Below, one piece after another: positions 41,915 through 51,699 of a DNA stretch of 64,000 nucleotides. Below the pieces are notes generated by a model. That model made no database searches, was not told the origin of the DNA, and was given only the letters and a program-made list of their open reading frames with translations. The DNA comes from Solibacteraceae bacterium (lineage in GTDB: Bacteria > Acidobacteriota > Terriglobia > Bryobacterales > Bryobacteraceae), in NCBI GenBank assembly GCA_021324015.1, contig JAJPJX010000201.1, forward strand, positions 57,316 through 121,315, read 5' to 3'. Both the position numbers and the translations under genes were made by a program. Every line of letters starts with the position of its first letter. Position 1 is the first letter of the stretch.

Positions 41915-43122
41915 TGCTTGCTCAACTCCCGTTTGATAATTCTAGCCCGCTGCCGGGCCTTAAATTCTTCGTCCGGATTCTTGCCCTGGCTCAACTCCAG
42001 AAATTTCTCGTAATTCTCCAGCGCCGGCTTGAGAACGTGCAGCTTGTCCAAAGTGATGGCCCGGAAGTAGTAGTTGGCGGGTGTATTTTCGCCTAATTCG
42101 CGGGCTTTGTCGAGGGCGGCGAGGGCCTGGGGATAAGACTCGAGCATGTAGAGCATGCCGGCGAGTTCGTTCCAGGCCTCGCGCGAATCCGGCTTGAGCC
42201 TGGTGGCCTGAAAAAACTGCGCCGCCGCTCCGCTGTATTGCTTGTGGTCCCGGAGCGCGCGGCCGTACATCATGCGGAGATGGTAATCAGCGGGCTGCTC
42301 CGCCACGATCCTCTCGAGCATGGGCAGCGCCTTGTCGAGCTGTTTGCTGAACAGGTACGCTTCGGCCAGGGCCAGGCGGTTGGCCGGCGTAGGGTCCTTT
42401 TGCAGGGCCTCTTCCAGGCGCGGGATGGCTTCCTGGTAGCGTTTGGTATCCAGGAGGAGATTCGCCAGCCGCTCCTGGGCGGCCACGTTCTCGGGGAACT
42501 GCTGGTACAGGTCGATGGCCTCGACGGTCATCTTGTTCTTTTCGTACAACTCCGCCAATTCGAGGAGGGCGTCTTTGTAGGCCGGGTCCAGTTGGGCGGC
42601 TTTCTGAAAGTGCGAGGCGGCGTCGGGCAGACGGTTTTGCCGGGCGATGGCGCGTCCCAAACCTAATTCGGCAGCGGCGGATCTGGGGTCCAGTTCCACC
42701 GCCGCCTTGTACTCCTCCTCGGCTTTGGCCGCATCGCCGGCAGCCAGCAACGCGTCAGAGAGAAAGTAACGCGGCCGGAACTCCTTGGGCTTCTGATCGG
42801 CGGCTTGTTGCAGGTAGGGGACGGCCGCGGCCGCCTGTTTCTGGCGCAGCAGCAGGATGCCCAGGTTCAATTCCGCCTCGTACAAGCCGGGCTTGAGGGC
42901 CAGCACTTTCTGATACTCCGCGATTCCTTCCGGGTCCTTCTTCAGCAGACTGTAGGACAGGGCCAGGTGGAAGTGCGCGGTGAAATCGCTGGGATCCGCC
43001 TGGACGGCCTGCGTGAAATACTGCACGGCGGCGTCGTAGTTGTTTGCCTCCAACGCCTTGCGGCCCTGCTGATTGTAGTCGGGCGTTTGCAGGAGCAGAA
43101 GAAGCGGGACGATGCCCCACAT
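41911..43122 (-). CDS. Tetratricopeptide-repeat protein, exported
   Basis: Encodes 403 residues. A hydrophobic start (MWGIVPLLLLLQ) may be an uncleaved or short signal peptide. About ten TPR units follow, e.g. NQQGRKALEANNYDAAVQYFTQAVQADP, FTAHFHLALSYSLLKKDPEGIAEYQKVL, AELNLGILLLRQKQAAAAVPYL, RSAAAELGLGRAIARQNRLPDAASHFQ. TPRs are protein-protein binding scaffolds, often at the envelope. The transcript begins with TACAAT 7 nt before ATG 43122 and continues through two small helical proteins with 4-nt overlaps. Confidence 0.9.
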   Translation of the reverse strand: MWGIVPLLLLLQTPDYNQQGRKALEANNYDAAVQYFTQAVQADPSDFTAHFHLALSYSLLKKDPEGIAEYQKVLALKPGLYEAELNLGILLLRQKQAAAAVPYLQQAADQKPKEFRPRYFLSDALLAAGDAAKAEEEYKAAVELDPRSAAAELGLGRAIARQNRLPDAASHFQKAAQLDPAYKDALLELAELYEKNKMTVEAIDLYQQFPENVAAQERLANLLLDTKRYQEAIPRLEEALQKDPTPANRLALAEAYLFSKQLDKALPMLERIVAEQPADYHLRMMYGRALRDHKQYSGAAAQFFQATRLKPDSREAWNELAGMLYMLESYPQALAALDKARELGENTPANYYFRAITLDKLHVLKPALENYEKFLELSQGKNPDEEFKARQRARIIKRELSKQ

Positions 43123-43129
43123 AGCAATT

Positions 43130-43135
43130 ATTGTA
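43130..43135 (-). promoter_or_regulatory. -10 box TACAAT for the TPR operon, probably leaderless
   Basis: On the minus strand TACAAT is followed by 7 nt and then ATG 43122. No ribosome site fits in the gap, so a leaderless mRNA is likely. Confidence 0.45.
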
Positions 43136-43356
43136 GCGCCGGGGTCCCAGGATTCCGCGCGCGGGCGGCGCGAAAGCTATGTCCTGGCGTTTGGCAGTCA
43201 GGCGGATGGACCACGCAGGGAGACGCCGGCATGTTATAGAGCGCACATCTCCGCAATCCAAAGATACTCTTTCGCCGGGATTTCCGGCCCGGGCCCTTTG
43301 CGGATACGATCAATCCCAGAGTCTCAAGGGTCTCTTGGGTATCGGCAGATCAGAGC

Positions 43357-43375
43357 CCCGCCACTGCTTGGCGGG
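43357..43375 (+). promoter_or_regulatory. Leader hairpin before the TonB-dependent receptor gene
   Basis: CCCGCCA (43357-43363) pairs with TGGCGGG (43369-43375) around a 5-nt loop, about 10 nt before the GGAGGAGGAG ribosome site. It could be an attenuator or a stabilising leader stem of a highly expressed outer-membrane protein. The rest of 43123-43399 shows no gene. Confidence 0.35.
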
Positions 43376-43399
43376 CCACTTTGGAGGAGGAGAACAGAA

Positions 43400-46300
43400 A
43401 TGCACTCGTCCAGGAAGACAAGTGCGCGAATTGCATTGCTGACGATTTTCCTGCCGGTGTTCCTGCGCGCGCAGCAGACGGGAGCTTCCGTGACCGGACA
43501 CATCACCGACCCGAGCGGGGCGGCGGTGAGCGGAGCAGCTATCACCGCCAAGTCGGTCACCACGGGCGCCGTATTCAGCGCCGCGTCCGACACGGCCGGC
43601 GTCTATCAGATTCCTTTCTTAAAGCCGGGTCCGTACGCGTTCACGGTTGTGAAGCCGGGATTTCAGACTGTTTCCCGGACGGGGATCACGCTGACCGTGG
43701 CGCAGAAGGCCACGCTGGATTTCGAACTGAAGCTGGGCGCGGTGTCGCAAACCGTCAACGTGGTGGCCGATGCGCCCCTGGTGCAGGCCGAATCGGGGGA
43801 CCGGAACTGGACCATCGGTTCCGAGCGGGTGTCGGCCGTTCCGCTACGCGGCTTGAACACCATCGAGAGCACCTGGTCGTCGCCGGGGGTGACCACCGTG
43901 GGCGCGGTGACGAAGTTGCGGCCGTTTGACACGGCGGGCAGCCAGCAGGAGAGCATCAACGGCGGCCAGTCTGGCCAGAACGGCCAGACGAGCGGCAACC
44001 TGGTGCTGGTGGACGGCATCTCCAGCAACACGCATGGCGTAGGTGTGGGTTACAACGCCATCTCCGACTCGGTGCAGGAGATCGCCGTGCAGGCCACCAT
44101 GTATGACGCGCAATACGGCTGGAGCACCGGCGGCGTGGTCAACACCATTACCCGCGGCGGCACCAACGAGTATCACGGGGACGCCTACGAGTATCTCCAG
44201 AACACCCTGCTGAACGCCAACACCTGGGGCAACAACCGCAACGGCGTTGCGCGCATTCCGTGGCACATCAACATGTTCGGCGGCAGCGTGGGCGGCCCGC
44301 TGATTAAGAACAAGGTGTTCGCCTTCTTCGCCTACCAGAAGATCCGCCAGGTGCAGCCCGACCAGTTTGTCAGCTCGGTGCCCACCGCGCCGATGCGCAG
44401 TGGCGATTTCTCGCAGGTCTTCAACAGCAGCGGCACACTGCAAACCATCTACGATCCCCTCACCACCGTTTGCTCCGGGGGCACCTGCACGCGCTTGGCT
44501 TTCCCCGGCAACATGATTCCGGCCGGCCGAATCAATCCGGTGGCCAAGAACGTGCTGGGCATTATTCCGGGCCCGAACGTTCCCGGCAACCCCATCACGA
44601 ACCTGGGCAACCTGGCCAATACGGGAGCTTCCCGAAAATTCGACGACGTCTTCCCGGAGTACAGCGGGCGGTTGGATTACAACTACTCGGAAGGCACCCA
44701 GTTCGCCTTCCGCTATTCCGTGAACCGGTTGGACGAAACCCGCGGATATCATTACTCCACCACGTCGGGATACAACATCGCTGAGACCAGCGGCAACTCC
44801 CCGTTCTCGCGGGCCAACACGGATTTCTCCTTCCAGGTGACGCACACTTTCAATCCGACCACCACCTTGCAGGTGCGCACCGGCCTGGACCATTTCATTT
44901 CCACCTCGGGCAGCACTATCAGCCGGGGTTTCAACGTGCCCAGCCTGGGATTTTCGCCCACCTTTGCCGCCGAGGCCGACAAGTGGTTCCCGAAATTTGT
45001 CTGGTCCGGCTATGAAGGCGCCGGATCCAACCCGGAGGGAATCACGCCTTCGGATTTGACCTACTCGAACGAGGCGGTCCTGGCCAAGACCTACCGGGGG
45101 CACAACATCAAGCTCGGATTTCAGAACATGCAGATCGGGGAAAACGTGGTCAATCCGGGTTATTCGGCCGGTTACTTCAACTTTACCGGCAATTTCACCA
45201 CGGCGGACCCGCTGCACCAGAGTTCGGCCACCGGAAACTCGATCGCCGATTTTCTACTGGGGAATCCCGCCAGCGGGTTTATCCAGGTGAACAGCGCCCC
45301 GGCGCTGATGGAGCACTTGTGGTCGGTCTTTGTGCAGGATGACATCCACGTCTCCAGCAGACTCACCATCAACGCGGGCCTGCGCTGGGACTACCTGGGC
45401 CCGCTGTCGGACCGCTTTAACGCCCTGACGCGGGGCTTCTGCGGCAGTTGCCCGAGCCCCTTGCAAGTGCCGGGATTGAACCTGTTCGGCGGCCTGCTGT
45501 TCGCCGGCCAGCAGGCCAACCCGCATGGCATCTATGATCCCCGCTACGGCAACTTCGGCCCGCGCGTCGGCTTCGCCTACCGTATCGGAAACGACACGGT
45601 ATTGCGCGGCGGCTACGGCATGATCTATGGGCAGGCCATGGACAACCCCGGCGCCGCCCCCGGCTTCAGCCAGACCACCAACATGGTGACGTCGATTCAG
45701 ACCGGCATCCCCTTCAACACGCTGACCAATCCCTTCCCGCAGGGGATCCTGACGCCGGTCGGCAGTTCCGGGGGATTGGCGACCGGCCTGGGCCAGGGCA
45801 TTACCTTCGCGAACCCGCAGATGAATATTCCGCGCACGCAGCAGTTCTCCTTCGAGATCCAGCACCGCTTCGCGGCCAACTGGCTGGCGACGGCCGCCTA
45901 CGTGGGCAGCCGTTCCAGCCGCTTGCCGGTCAACCAGCAGCTCAATTACCTGCCGCTTTCAGCCTTGCAACTGGGAGCCGCGGCTCTGACTGCCAGCGTG
46001 CCCAACCCGTTCCTGGGCTTGCCCTCCACTTCCCCGTACGCGAGCCTGGCGAAAGGGACCTACCTGAGCGCGCCCACCGTGCAGGAGCAGCAGTTGCTGG
46101 TGCCCTACCCGCAGTTCCCGGTGGGCGGCGTCACCGAGCAATTCGTGCCCATCGGGTATTCCAATTTCAACAGCCTCCAGTTGGAGTTGGTCAAGCGCCT
46201 CTCCTATGGACTGGATTTGAGCGCGGCCTATACCTGGCAGAAGACCATGCAGGCGCTCTCGTTCAACAATCCGACCGATGCGAGTCTGGCTTATAGCGTT

Positions 46301-46885
46301 TCGCCCTTCGACGTGCCGCAGCAGATCAAGCTGAGCGGCGTGTGGTACCTGCCCTTCGGACGGGGCAAGAAATTCCGCTCCTCGGCCGGGCCGCTGGAAG
46401 ACCGCATCATCGGGGGCTGGTCGGTCAGCGCGATCGGGCGTCTCCAGCAGGGCATGCCGTTGCGATTCCCGTCCGGCGTATCGCCAACGGGCGCTTCGCC
46501 AACCATCGCCAATGCCAATCTGGGCCGCTGGTTCAACACGTGCACGATGTTGGCCAACGGCGGGACCACCAATTGCGCCGCGGGCCAACAGCCCGTCTGG
46601 GCGGTCCTGCAACCCTTCCAACTGGTGACGTGGTCACCCTATCTCAGCAGCGTTCGCAATCCGGGCATCGACAACCTGGACATTTCCGTCGCCAAGGCGA
46701 CCCGGATCAAGGAGCGCTACAACCTGGTGTTCCGGTCCGACTTCCTCAATGCCACCAACACGCCGCAATGGTTCAACGGTCCGGACACCAACGCCAACAG
46801 CGGCACCTTTGGGGCCATTGCGGGCTACTCGACGCCCAGCAACGATCCCCGCGTGATCATGCTCTCGCTGCGGTTCGAGTTCTGA
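43400..46885 (+). CDS. Oar-like TonB-dependent outer-membrane receptor with carboxypeptidase-regulatory N-terminal domain
   Basis: Encodes 1161 residues from ATG 43400, preceded by GGAGGAGGAG; the open frame from 43112 was trimmed because the signal peptide starts here (KTSARIALLTIFLPVFLRAQ). Residues about 28-110 are a CnaB/carboxypeptidase-regulatory fold (GHITDPSGAAVSGAAITAKS, AGVYQIPFLKPGPYAFTVVKPGFQ). A plug domain (LVQAESGDRNWTIGSERV, NLVLVDGISSNTHGV) precedes a long beta-barrel ending in MLSLRFEF with terminal Phe. Such receptors import oligosaccharides or siderophores in Acidobacteria; no substrate gene is adjacent. uvrA converges, with one base between the stops. Confidence 0.92.
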   Translation: MHSSRKTSARIALLTIFLPVFLRAQQTGASVTGHITDPSGAAVSGAAITAKSVTTGAVFSAASDTAGVYQIPFLKPGPYAFTVVKPGFQTVSRTGITLTVAQKATLDFELKLGAVSQTVNVVADAPLVQAESGDRNWTIGSERVSAVPLRGLNTIESTWSSPGVTTVGAVTKLRPFDTAGSQQESINGGQSGQNGQTSGNLVLVDGISSNTHGVGVGYNAISDSVQEIAVQATMYDAQYGWSTGGVVNTITRGGTNEYHGDAYEYLQNTLLNANTWGNNRNGVARIPWHINMFGGSVGGPLIKNKVFAFFAYQKIRQVQPDQFVSSVPTAPMRSGDFSQVFNSSGTLQTIYDPLTTVCSGGTCTRLAFPGNMIPAGRINPVAKNVLGIIPGPNVPGNPITNLGNLANTGASRKFDDVFPEYSGRLDYNYSEGTQFAFRYSVNRLDETRGYHYSTTSGYNIAETSGNSPFSRANTDFSFQVTHTFNPTTTLQVRTGLDHFISTSGSTISRGFNVPSLGFSPTFAAEADKWFPKFVWSGYEGAGSNPEGITPSDLTYSNEAVLAKTYRGHNIKLGFQNMQIGENVVNPGYSAGYFNFTGNFTTADPLHQSSATGNSIADFLLGNPASGFIQVNSAPALMEHLWSVFVQDDIHVSSRLTINAGLRWDYLGPLSDRFNALTRGFCGSCPSPLQVPGLNLFGGLLFAGQQANPHGIYDPRYGNFGPRVGFAYRIGNDTVLRGGYGMIYGQAMDNPGAAPGFSQTTNMVTSIQTGIPFNTLTNPFPQGILTPVGSSGGLATGLGQGITFANPQMNIPRTQQFSFEIQHRFAANWLATAAYVGSRSSRLPVNQQLNYLPLSALQLGAAALTASVPNPFLGLPSTSPYASLAKGTYLSAPTVQEQQLLVPYPQFPVGGVTEQFVPIGYSNFNSLQLELVKRLSYGLDLSAAYTWQKTMQALSFNNPTDASLAYSVSPFDVPQQIKLSGVWYLPFGRGKKFRSSAGPLEDRIIGGWSVSAIGRLQQGMPLRFPSGVSPTGASPTIANANLGRWFNTCTMLANGGTTNCAAGQQPVWAVLQPFQLVTWSPYLSSVRNPGIDNLDISVAKATRIKERYNLVFRSDFLNATNTPQWFNGPDTNANSGTFGAIAGYSTPSNDPRVIMLSLRFEF

Positions 46886-46886
46886 G

Positions 46887-49706
46887 TTACAGACAGCCGA
46901 GCGCGCGCTTGAGGTAGCGGCCGGTGTGCGACGCGGCGACGGCGGCGATGTCAGCCGGCCGTCCGGCGGCCACGATGTTGCCGCCGCGCTCTCCGCCTTC
47001 CGGGCCCAGGTCGATGATCCAGTCGGCCGCGCGGACCACGTCCAGGTTGTGCTCGATGACCAGCAGGCTGCCGCCGTTTTCCACCAGGCGGTCGAGGGCG
47101 TGGAGCAGCTTGGCGATGTCGTCGAAATGCAGGCCGGTGGTGGGCTCGTCCAGGATGAAGAGAGTATCTTCACAAGAGGCCTGGGCCAGGTTCGCCGCCA
47201 GTTTCACCCGCTGGGCCTCGCCGCCGGAGAGAGTGGTAGCGGACTGGCCCAGCCGCAGATATCCCAGCCCCACGTCGGCCAGGACCTTGAGCCGGGAGGT
47301 GAGCCGCGGAACGCCCTGGAAAAAGTGCAGCGCCTGGTCCACGGTGAGCTGCAAGACCTCGTGGATGTTGAGCCCGTTGTAACGGATTTCCAGGATGGCG
47401 CTCTTGAAGCGGGTGCCTTTGCATTCTTCGCAAACCAGCTCCACGTCGGCCAGGAACTGCATCTCGACGGTGACCGTGCCGTCGCCCTGGCAGGTTTCGC
47501 AGCGGCCGCCGGGGATGTTGAAGGAGAAGTGGCCGGCGGCATAGCCGCGCCGCTCCGCCTCCTTGGTGGAAGCGAACAGCGCGCGGATCTGGTCGAAGGC
47601 TTTGATGTAGGTGATGGGGTTGGAGCGGGGCGTGCGGCCGATGGGCGACTGATCGATCATGACGGTCTGGCGGATGGCCTCGGCGCCCTCCACGCGCCGG
47701 CAGGTGATGCGGGAGCCAGCGTCCATGGCTTCGGCCTGCGCCTCCTCCTCTCCCTCCGCCGGGACGGGCGCTTTGTGCAGGGCTTCCAGGGAGTGATAGA
47801 CCACGTTGTGCACCAGGGTGGACTTGCCGGCTCCGGAGACCCCGGTGACCACCACCATCATGCCCAGCGGAATCTCGACATCGATATTGTTCAGGTTGTG
47901 CACCCGGGCTCCGTAGAAGCGCAGGCTGCGGCCGGGCCTGACGGGCCGGGCCTTGCGGGCGCTGCTGACCTGCATCTCGCCGCGCAGATAGCGGCCCGTG
48001 AGCGCGCCGTTCTTCCCGCTCAGCAGCCGCTGGTAGGAGCCCTCGAAGACGACTTCCCCGCCGCGTTCCCCGGCGCCCGGCCCCAGGTCCACGATATGAT
48101 CGGCCGCGCGCATGACTTCCGGATCGTGCTCCACGACCAGGATGGTGTTGCCCAGACCGCGCAGCTCTTCGAGAATGTGGATGAGCCGCCCGGTGTCGCG
48201 GCTGTGCAGGCCGATGGAGGGTTCGTCCAGCACGTAGCAGGCGCCCACCAGCCGCGAGCCCAGGCAGGTGGCCAGTTGAATCCGCTGCGCCTCGCCGCCG
48301 GAAAGGGTGGAGGAGAGACGCTCCAGCGTGAGATAGTCCAGGCCCACGTCGTTCAGGAACTTCAGGCGCTGGAGGATCTCCACCAGGATTTTCTCGGCCA
48401 CCGCAGACTCTTCGGGCGAAAGCTCCAGCAGGCTGAAGAAGGACAGCGCTTCGGCGATGTTCATGCGCACGACTTCGCCCAGGTTTTTGCCGCCTACCCG
48501 CACATACAGGGCCTCCCGGCGAAGCCGCGCGCCGCGGCACTCCGGGCACAGGGCGTAGCCGCGGTAGCGGCTCAGAAACACGCGCACGTGGAGCTTGTAC
48601 TTCTTCGTCTCCAGGAAATCGAAGAAAGAGTGCACGGCGCGCTCCACCACCTCGCGCTCGCGGCCGCTCAGCTCGGCATAGGGCACGTCCATGCGCACGT
48701 TCGCGGCGCGGGCGGTTTTGCGGAAGTTGCCCAGCCAGGAACGGTATTTCGGCTTGGTCCAGGGTTCGATGGCGCCTTCGTTCAGCGAGAGGCCGCGGTC
48801 CGGGATCACGCGGTCCAGGTCGAAGTCGATGGTGTTGCCGAAGCCCTGGCAGCGCGGGCAGGCGCCGAACGGGCTGTTGAAGCTGAACAGGATGGGCTCC
48901 GGCTCGGTGAACTCCAGGTTGTCGGTCTTGCAGGCGAACTTCTCGCTGAATCGCAGCAGGTCCCCGGTGGCGGCGTTTTGGAAGGTGACCTCGCCGGCCT
49001 CCCGGTAACAGGTCTCCACCGTATCCACCAGGCGCTGCCGCAGGTCGGGGGTGTACTCCGCCGGCACGGCGATGCGGTCGGCCAGCACGAAAACGGGCTG
49101 GGCGAAATCGATATCCAGCAGGGACTCCGGCGTGGAAAACTCGAACGTGCGCCCCTGCTGAAACAGCCGTGTGAAGCCTTTCTTGCGCAGTTCGAAGAGA
49201 TGGTCGCGCAAGGCCTGAGTGTCCGGGTGCCGGTCCCGGTTGACGGGGAACAGAACATACCAGCGCGAGCCGGGCGGGAGCGCCAGCAGCCGCTGGGCCA
49301 CCTGGTCCACGGTGTCTTTCTGCACGCGGTTGCCGCAGTGCGGGCAGAAGGTCCGGCCAACGCGCGCGAACAGGAGGCGCAGGAAGTCATAGCACTCGGT
49401 GGAGGTCGCCACCGTGGAGCGAGGGTTGCGGCTGGTGTTCTTCTGCCGGATGGCGATGGCAGGGGCGATGCCGTCGATGTCGTCCACCTCCGGCTTTTCC
49501 ATCCGCTCCAGGAACTGCCGGGCATAGGCAGAGAGCGACTCCACGTAGCGCCGCTGGCCTTCCGCGTAGATGGTGTCAAACGCCAGCGAAGACTTGCCGG
49601 AGCCGGACACGCCGGTAATCACCGTGAGCTGGTTGTGCGGGATCGAAAGGGAGACGTTCTTCAGGTTATGGACCCGCGCCCCGCGGATGCGAATGGACTC
49701 TTCCAC
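46887..49706 (-). CDS. uvrA: Excinuclease ABC subunit A
   Basis: Encodes 939 residues from GTG 49706. UvrA recognises damaged DNA in nucleotide-excision repair. Features: ATP site 1 [21 protein letters not shown], zinc site CPHCGNRVQ, signature [21 protein letters not shown], Walker [16 protein letters not shown], second ATP site [20 protein letters not shown], zinc site CETCQGDG...CEECKGTRF and [17 protein letters not shown] longer version with TTG 49757 was rejected because a TATACT box lies downstream of that codon. The GTG gives [16 protein letters not shown], the usual family start. Confidence 0.95.
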   Translation of the reverse strand: MEESIRIRGARVHNLKNVSLSIPHNQLTVITGVSGSGKSSLAFDTIYAEGQRRYVESLSAYARQFLERMEKPEVDDIDGIAPAIAIRQKNTSRNPRSTVATSTECYDFLRLLFARVGRTFCPHCGNRVQKDTVDQVAQRLLALPPGSRWYVLFPVNRDRHPDTQALRDHLFELRKKGFTRLFQQGRTFEFSTPESLLDIDFAQPVFVLADRIAVPAEYTPDLRQRLVDTVETCYREAGEVTFQNAATGDLLRFSEKFACKTDNLEFTEPEPILFSFNSPFGACPRCQGFGNTIDFDLDRVIPDRGLSLNEGAIEPWTKPKYRSWLGNFRKTARAANVRMDVPYAELSGREREVVERAVHSFFDFLETKKYKLHVRVFLSRYRGYALCPECRGARLRREALYVRVGGKNLGEVVRMNIAEALSFFSLLELSPEESAVAEKILVEILQRLKFLNDVGLDYLTLERLSSTLSGGEAQRIQLATCLGSRLVGACYVLDEPSIGLHSRDTGRLIHILEELRGLGNTILVVEHDPEVMRAADHIVDLGPGAGERGGEVVFEGSYQRLLSGKNGALTGRYLRGEMQVSSARKARPVRPGRSLRFYGARVHNLNNIDVEIPLGMMVVVTGVSGAGKSTLVHNVVYHSLEALHKAPVPAEGEEEAQAEAMDAGSRITCRRVEGAEAIRQTVMIDQSPIGRTPRSNPITYIKAFDQIRALFASTKEAERRGYAAGHFSFNIPGGRCETCQGDGTVTVEMQFLADVELVCEECKGTRFKSAILEIRYNGLNIHEVLQLTVDQALHFFQGVPRLTSRLKVLADVGLGYLRLGQSATTLSGGEAQRVKLAANLAQASCEDTLFILDEPTTGLHFDDIAKLLHALDRLVENGGSLLVIEHNLDVVRAADWIIDLGPEGGERGGNIVAAGRPADIAAVAASHTGRYLKRALGCL

Positions 49707-49747
49707 CGGTCTTTCAGAAATGGCAGCCAGGCTAGTTTCTACCCCTG

Positions 49748-49753
49748 AGTATA
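49748..49753 (-). promoter_or_regulatory. -10 box TATACT for uvrA
   Basis: On the minus strand TATACT lies about 41 nt before GTG 49706 and downstream of the alternative TTG 49757. A transcript starting here could not include the TTG, which favours the GTG. A weak AAAG is 4 nt before the GTG. Confidence 0.4.
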
Positions 49754-49791
49754 GCAAGGGGGGAGCGGAGCCGCCCCGCTGACGGATGTGC

Positions 49792-49797
49792 TACACT
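49792..49797 (+). promoter_or_regulatory. -10 box TACACT for the symporter-galK operon
   Basis: TACACT lies 49 nt before TTG 49847, leaving a short leader with AGGGG 7 nt before the start codon. It is back to back with the uvrA promoter within about 50 bp. Confidence 0.35.
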
Positions 49798-49846
49798 GCG
49801 AGTCTTTAATCGGAAAATCCGAACCGGAGAGCTTCAGGGGTCTCTG

Positions 49847-51493
49847 TTGACACTTGCTCCCGTAGACTACGTCATCCTCGCTCTCTACTTCGCCTTTGTG
49901 CTAGGCATCGGATGGAGGCTCCGCAAGCGGGTCTCCACGAGCGGCGACTTTCTCCTCTCCGGGCGTTCCGTCCCGCTGTGGATCACCAGCCTGGCCTTTC
50001 TGGCCGCGAATCTGGGCGCGCAGGAACTGATCGGCATGTCGGCTTCGGGGGCGAAGTACGGCATCATGACGGCGCACTTCTATTGGGTCGGGGCGGTGCC
50101 GGCTATGCTGTTTGTGGGCGTCTTCATGATGCCTTTTTACTACGGCAGCCGGGCGCGCTCGGTGCCGGAGTACCTGAAGCTGCGCTTCGACGAGAAGACG
50201 CGCGCCTTCAACGCCTTCACCTTCGCCACCATGACCGTCTTCTCGTCGGGCATCTCCATGTATGCCCTGGGGCTGCTGCTGCAACTGGTGCTGGGGTGGA
50301 GCTTCACCCGGTCGGTGCTGTGGTCGGCGGCGATCGTGCTGGCGTACACCTTCCTGGGCGGGCTGACCAGCGCGATCTACAACGAGGTGCTCCAGTTTCT
50401 GCTGATCGTGATCGGCTTCGCGCCGCTCTCGATCCTGGCGGTGGCCAAGGCCGGCGGCTGGGGAGGAATCCAGACACGCCTGCCGGCGGTGATGACGCAT
50501 AGCTGGCAGTACATGGGCAGCGCCAGCCAGAATCCCATGGGGGTGGAAGTGTTCGGCATGGTGGCGGGGCTGGGCTTCGTGCTCTCGTTCGGCTACTGGT
50601 GCACGGATTTTCTGGTGGTCCAGCGGGCCATGGCGGCGGAATCGATGGCCGCCGCGCGCAGCACGCCCCTGCTGGCGGCCCTGCCCAAGATGCTCATCCC
50701 CTTCGTCGTGATCGTGCCGGGAATCGCCGCGGTAGCGCTGGCGCGCGCGGGAACGGGGTACGCGCTGCCGATGAAAAACGGCGGCCCGGACTACGACCAG
50801 GTGCTGACCACGCTGATGGCGCAGTTCTATCCGGCCGGCATGCTGGGCGTCGGGCTGACAGGCCTGATGGCCTCCTTCATGTCCGGCATGGCGGGCAATG
50901 TCACGGCCTTCAACACCGTGTGGACCTACGATATCTACCAGAGCTACATCCACCCCGGGGCGCCGGATCAGCATTACCTGCACGTGGGCCGCATCACCAC
51001 GATTGCCGGGGTGACGCTCTCGGTGGCGACCGCCTACCTGGCGCAGCACTACAACAACATCATGGACCTGCTGCAACTGGTGTTCGGGTTCGTGAATGCG
51101 CCGCTGTTCGCCACCTTCCTGCTGGGGATGTTCTGGAAGCGCGCGACGGGCCACGGCGCGTTTACCGGACTGCTGTCTGGCACCCTGGCCGCGGCGCTTA
51201 CGCACGGGCTGACGGTGGCCGAGCAGAAGGGCGGCTGGCTGGCCGATCTGCACCATTTCCCGTCCACCATGGCGCAGAACTTCTGGATCGCCATTTTCGC
51301 CTGGTCGGCCTGTTTTCTGATTACCGTGCTGGTCAGCCTGGCGACCCAGCCGCGGCCGGCAGGCGCGCTGGCGGGGTTGGTCTACGGCCTTACCGAGGTG
51401 CCCAAGGACCACGGAACACGCTGGCTCCAGCCGGGCCGGCTGGCGGTGATCGTGGGCGTGGTGCTGATTCTGCTGAACGCCTGGTTCTGGTGA
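49847..51493 (+). CDS. Sodium/solute symporter (SLC5/SSS family), probable galactose transporter
   Basis: Encodes 548 residues from TTG 49847, supported by AGGGG at good spacing. It has about 14 membrane helices, e.g. YVILALYFAFVLGIGWRL, ITSLAFLAANLGAQELIGMS, FYWVGAVPAMLFVGVFMMPFYYG and TIAGVTLSVATAYLAQHY. The SGLT-like signature includes the conserved LGGLTSAIYNEVLQF and the ASFMSGMAGNVTAFNTVWTYDIYQ loop. Na+-driven import of a sugar is inferred from family and from galK two genes downstream. A 66-residue membrane protein follows 4 nt after the stop. Confidence 0.9.
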   Translation: MTLAPVDYVILALYFAFVLGIGWRLRKRVSTSGDFLLSGRSVPLWITSLAFLAANLGAQELIGMSASGAKYGIMTAHFYWVGAVPAMLFVGVFMMPFYYGSRARSVPEYLKLRFDEKTRAFNAFTFATMTVFSSGISMYALGLLLQLVLGWSFTRSVLWSAAIVLAYTFLGGLTSAIYNEVLQFLLIVIGFAPLSILAVAKAGGWGGIQTRLPAVMTHSWQYMGSASQNPMGVEVFGMVAGLGFVLSFGYWCTDFLVVQRAMAAESMAAARSTPLLAALPKMLIPFVVIVPGIAAVALARAGTGYALPMKNGGPDYDQVLTTLMAQFYPAGMLGVGLTGLMASFMSGMAGNVTAFNTVWTYDIYQSYIHPGAPDQHYLHVGRITTIAGVTLSVATAYLAQHYNNIMDLLQLVFGFVNAPLFATFLLGMFWKRATGHGAFTGLLSGTLAAALTHGLTVAEQKGGWLADLHHFPSTMAQNFWIAIFAWSACFLITVLVSLATQPRPAGALAGLVYGLTEVPKDHGTRWLQPGRLAVIVGVVLILLNAWFW

Positions 51494-51497
51494 TTTC

Positions 51498-51698
51498 ATG
51501 GATCTGCGCACACCTTCGGGCTGGTTCTTTCTGCTGATCGGGCTCATCCTGACCAGCCTGGGACTATTCACGCCGCAACTGCGGGCGCCGCTTTTGAACG
51601 CCAACGTGAACCTGTACTGCGGCCTGTTCATGGTGCTGTTCGGCGGGTTCCTGTTGCTGCTGGCGGCCCGATCCAAGCGGGGCAGGGAGAGCCGCTAG
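51498..51698 (+). CDS. Small two-helix membrane protein
   Basis: Encodes 66 residues: helix 1 GWFFLLIGLILTSLGLFTP and helix 2 YCGLFMVLFGGFLLLLAARSKR, with a basic cytoplasmic tail RGRESR. It sits between the symporter (4 nt upstream) and galK, whose GTG begins 1 nt after its stop, so it is in the same transcript. It may assist the symporter; no homology was recognised. Confidence 0.7.
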   Translation: MDLRTPSGWFFLLIGLILTSLGLFTPQLRAPLLNANVNLYCGLFMVLFGGFLLLLAARSKRGRESR

Positions 51699-51699
51699 C

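Noticed and set aside
46926..49748. 940-codon ORF on the plus strand
   Set aside because: Antisense to uvrA over its whole length, with no family motif and no signal.
49901..51676. 591-codon ORF on the minus strand
   Set aside because: Antisense to the symporter; His/Arg-rich shadow composition.
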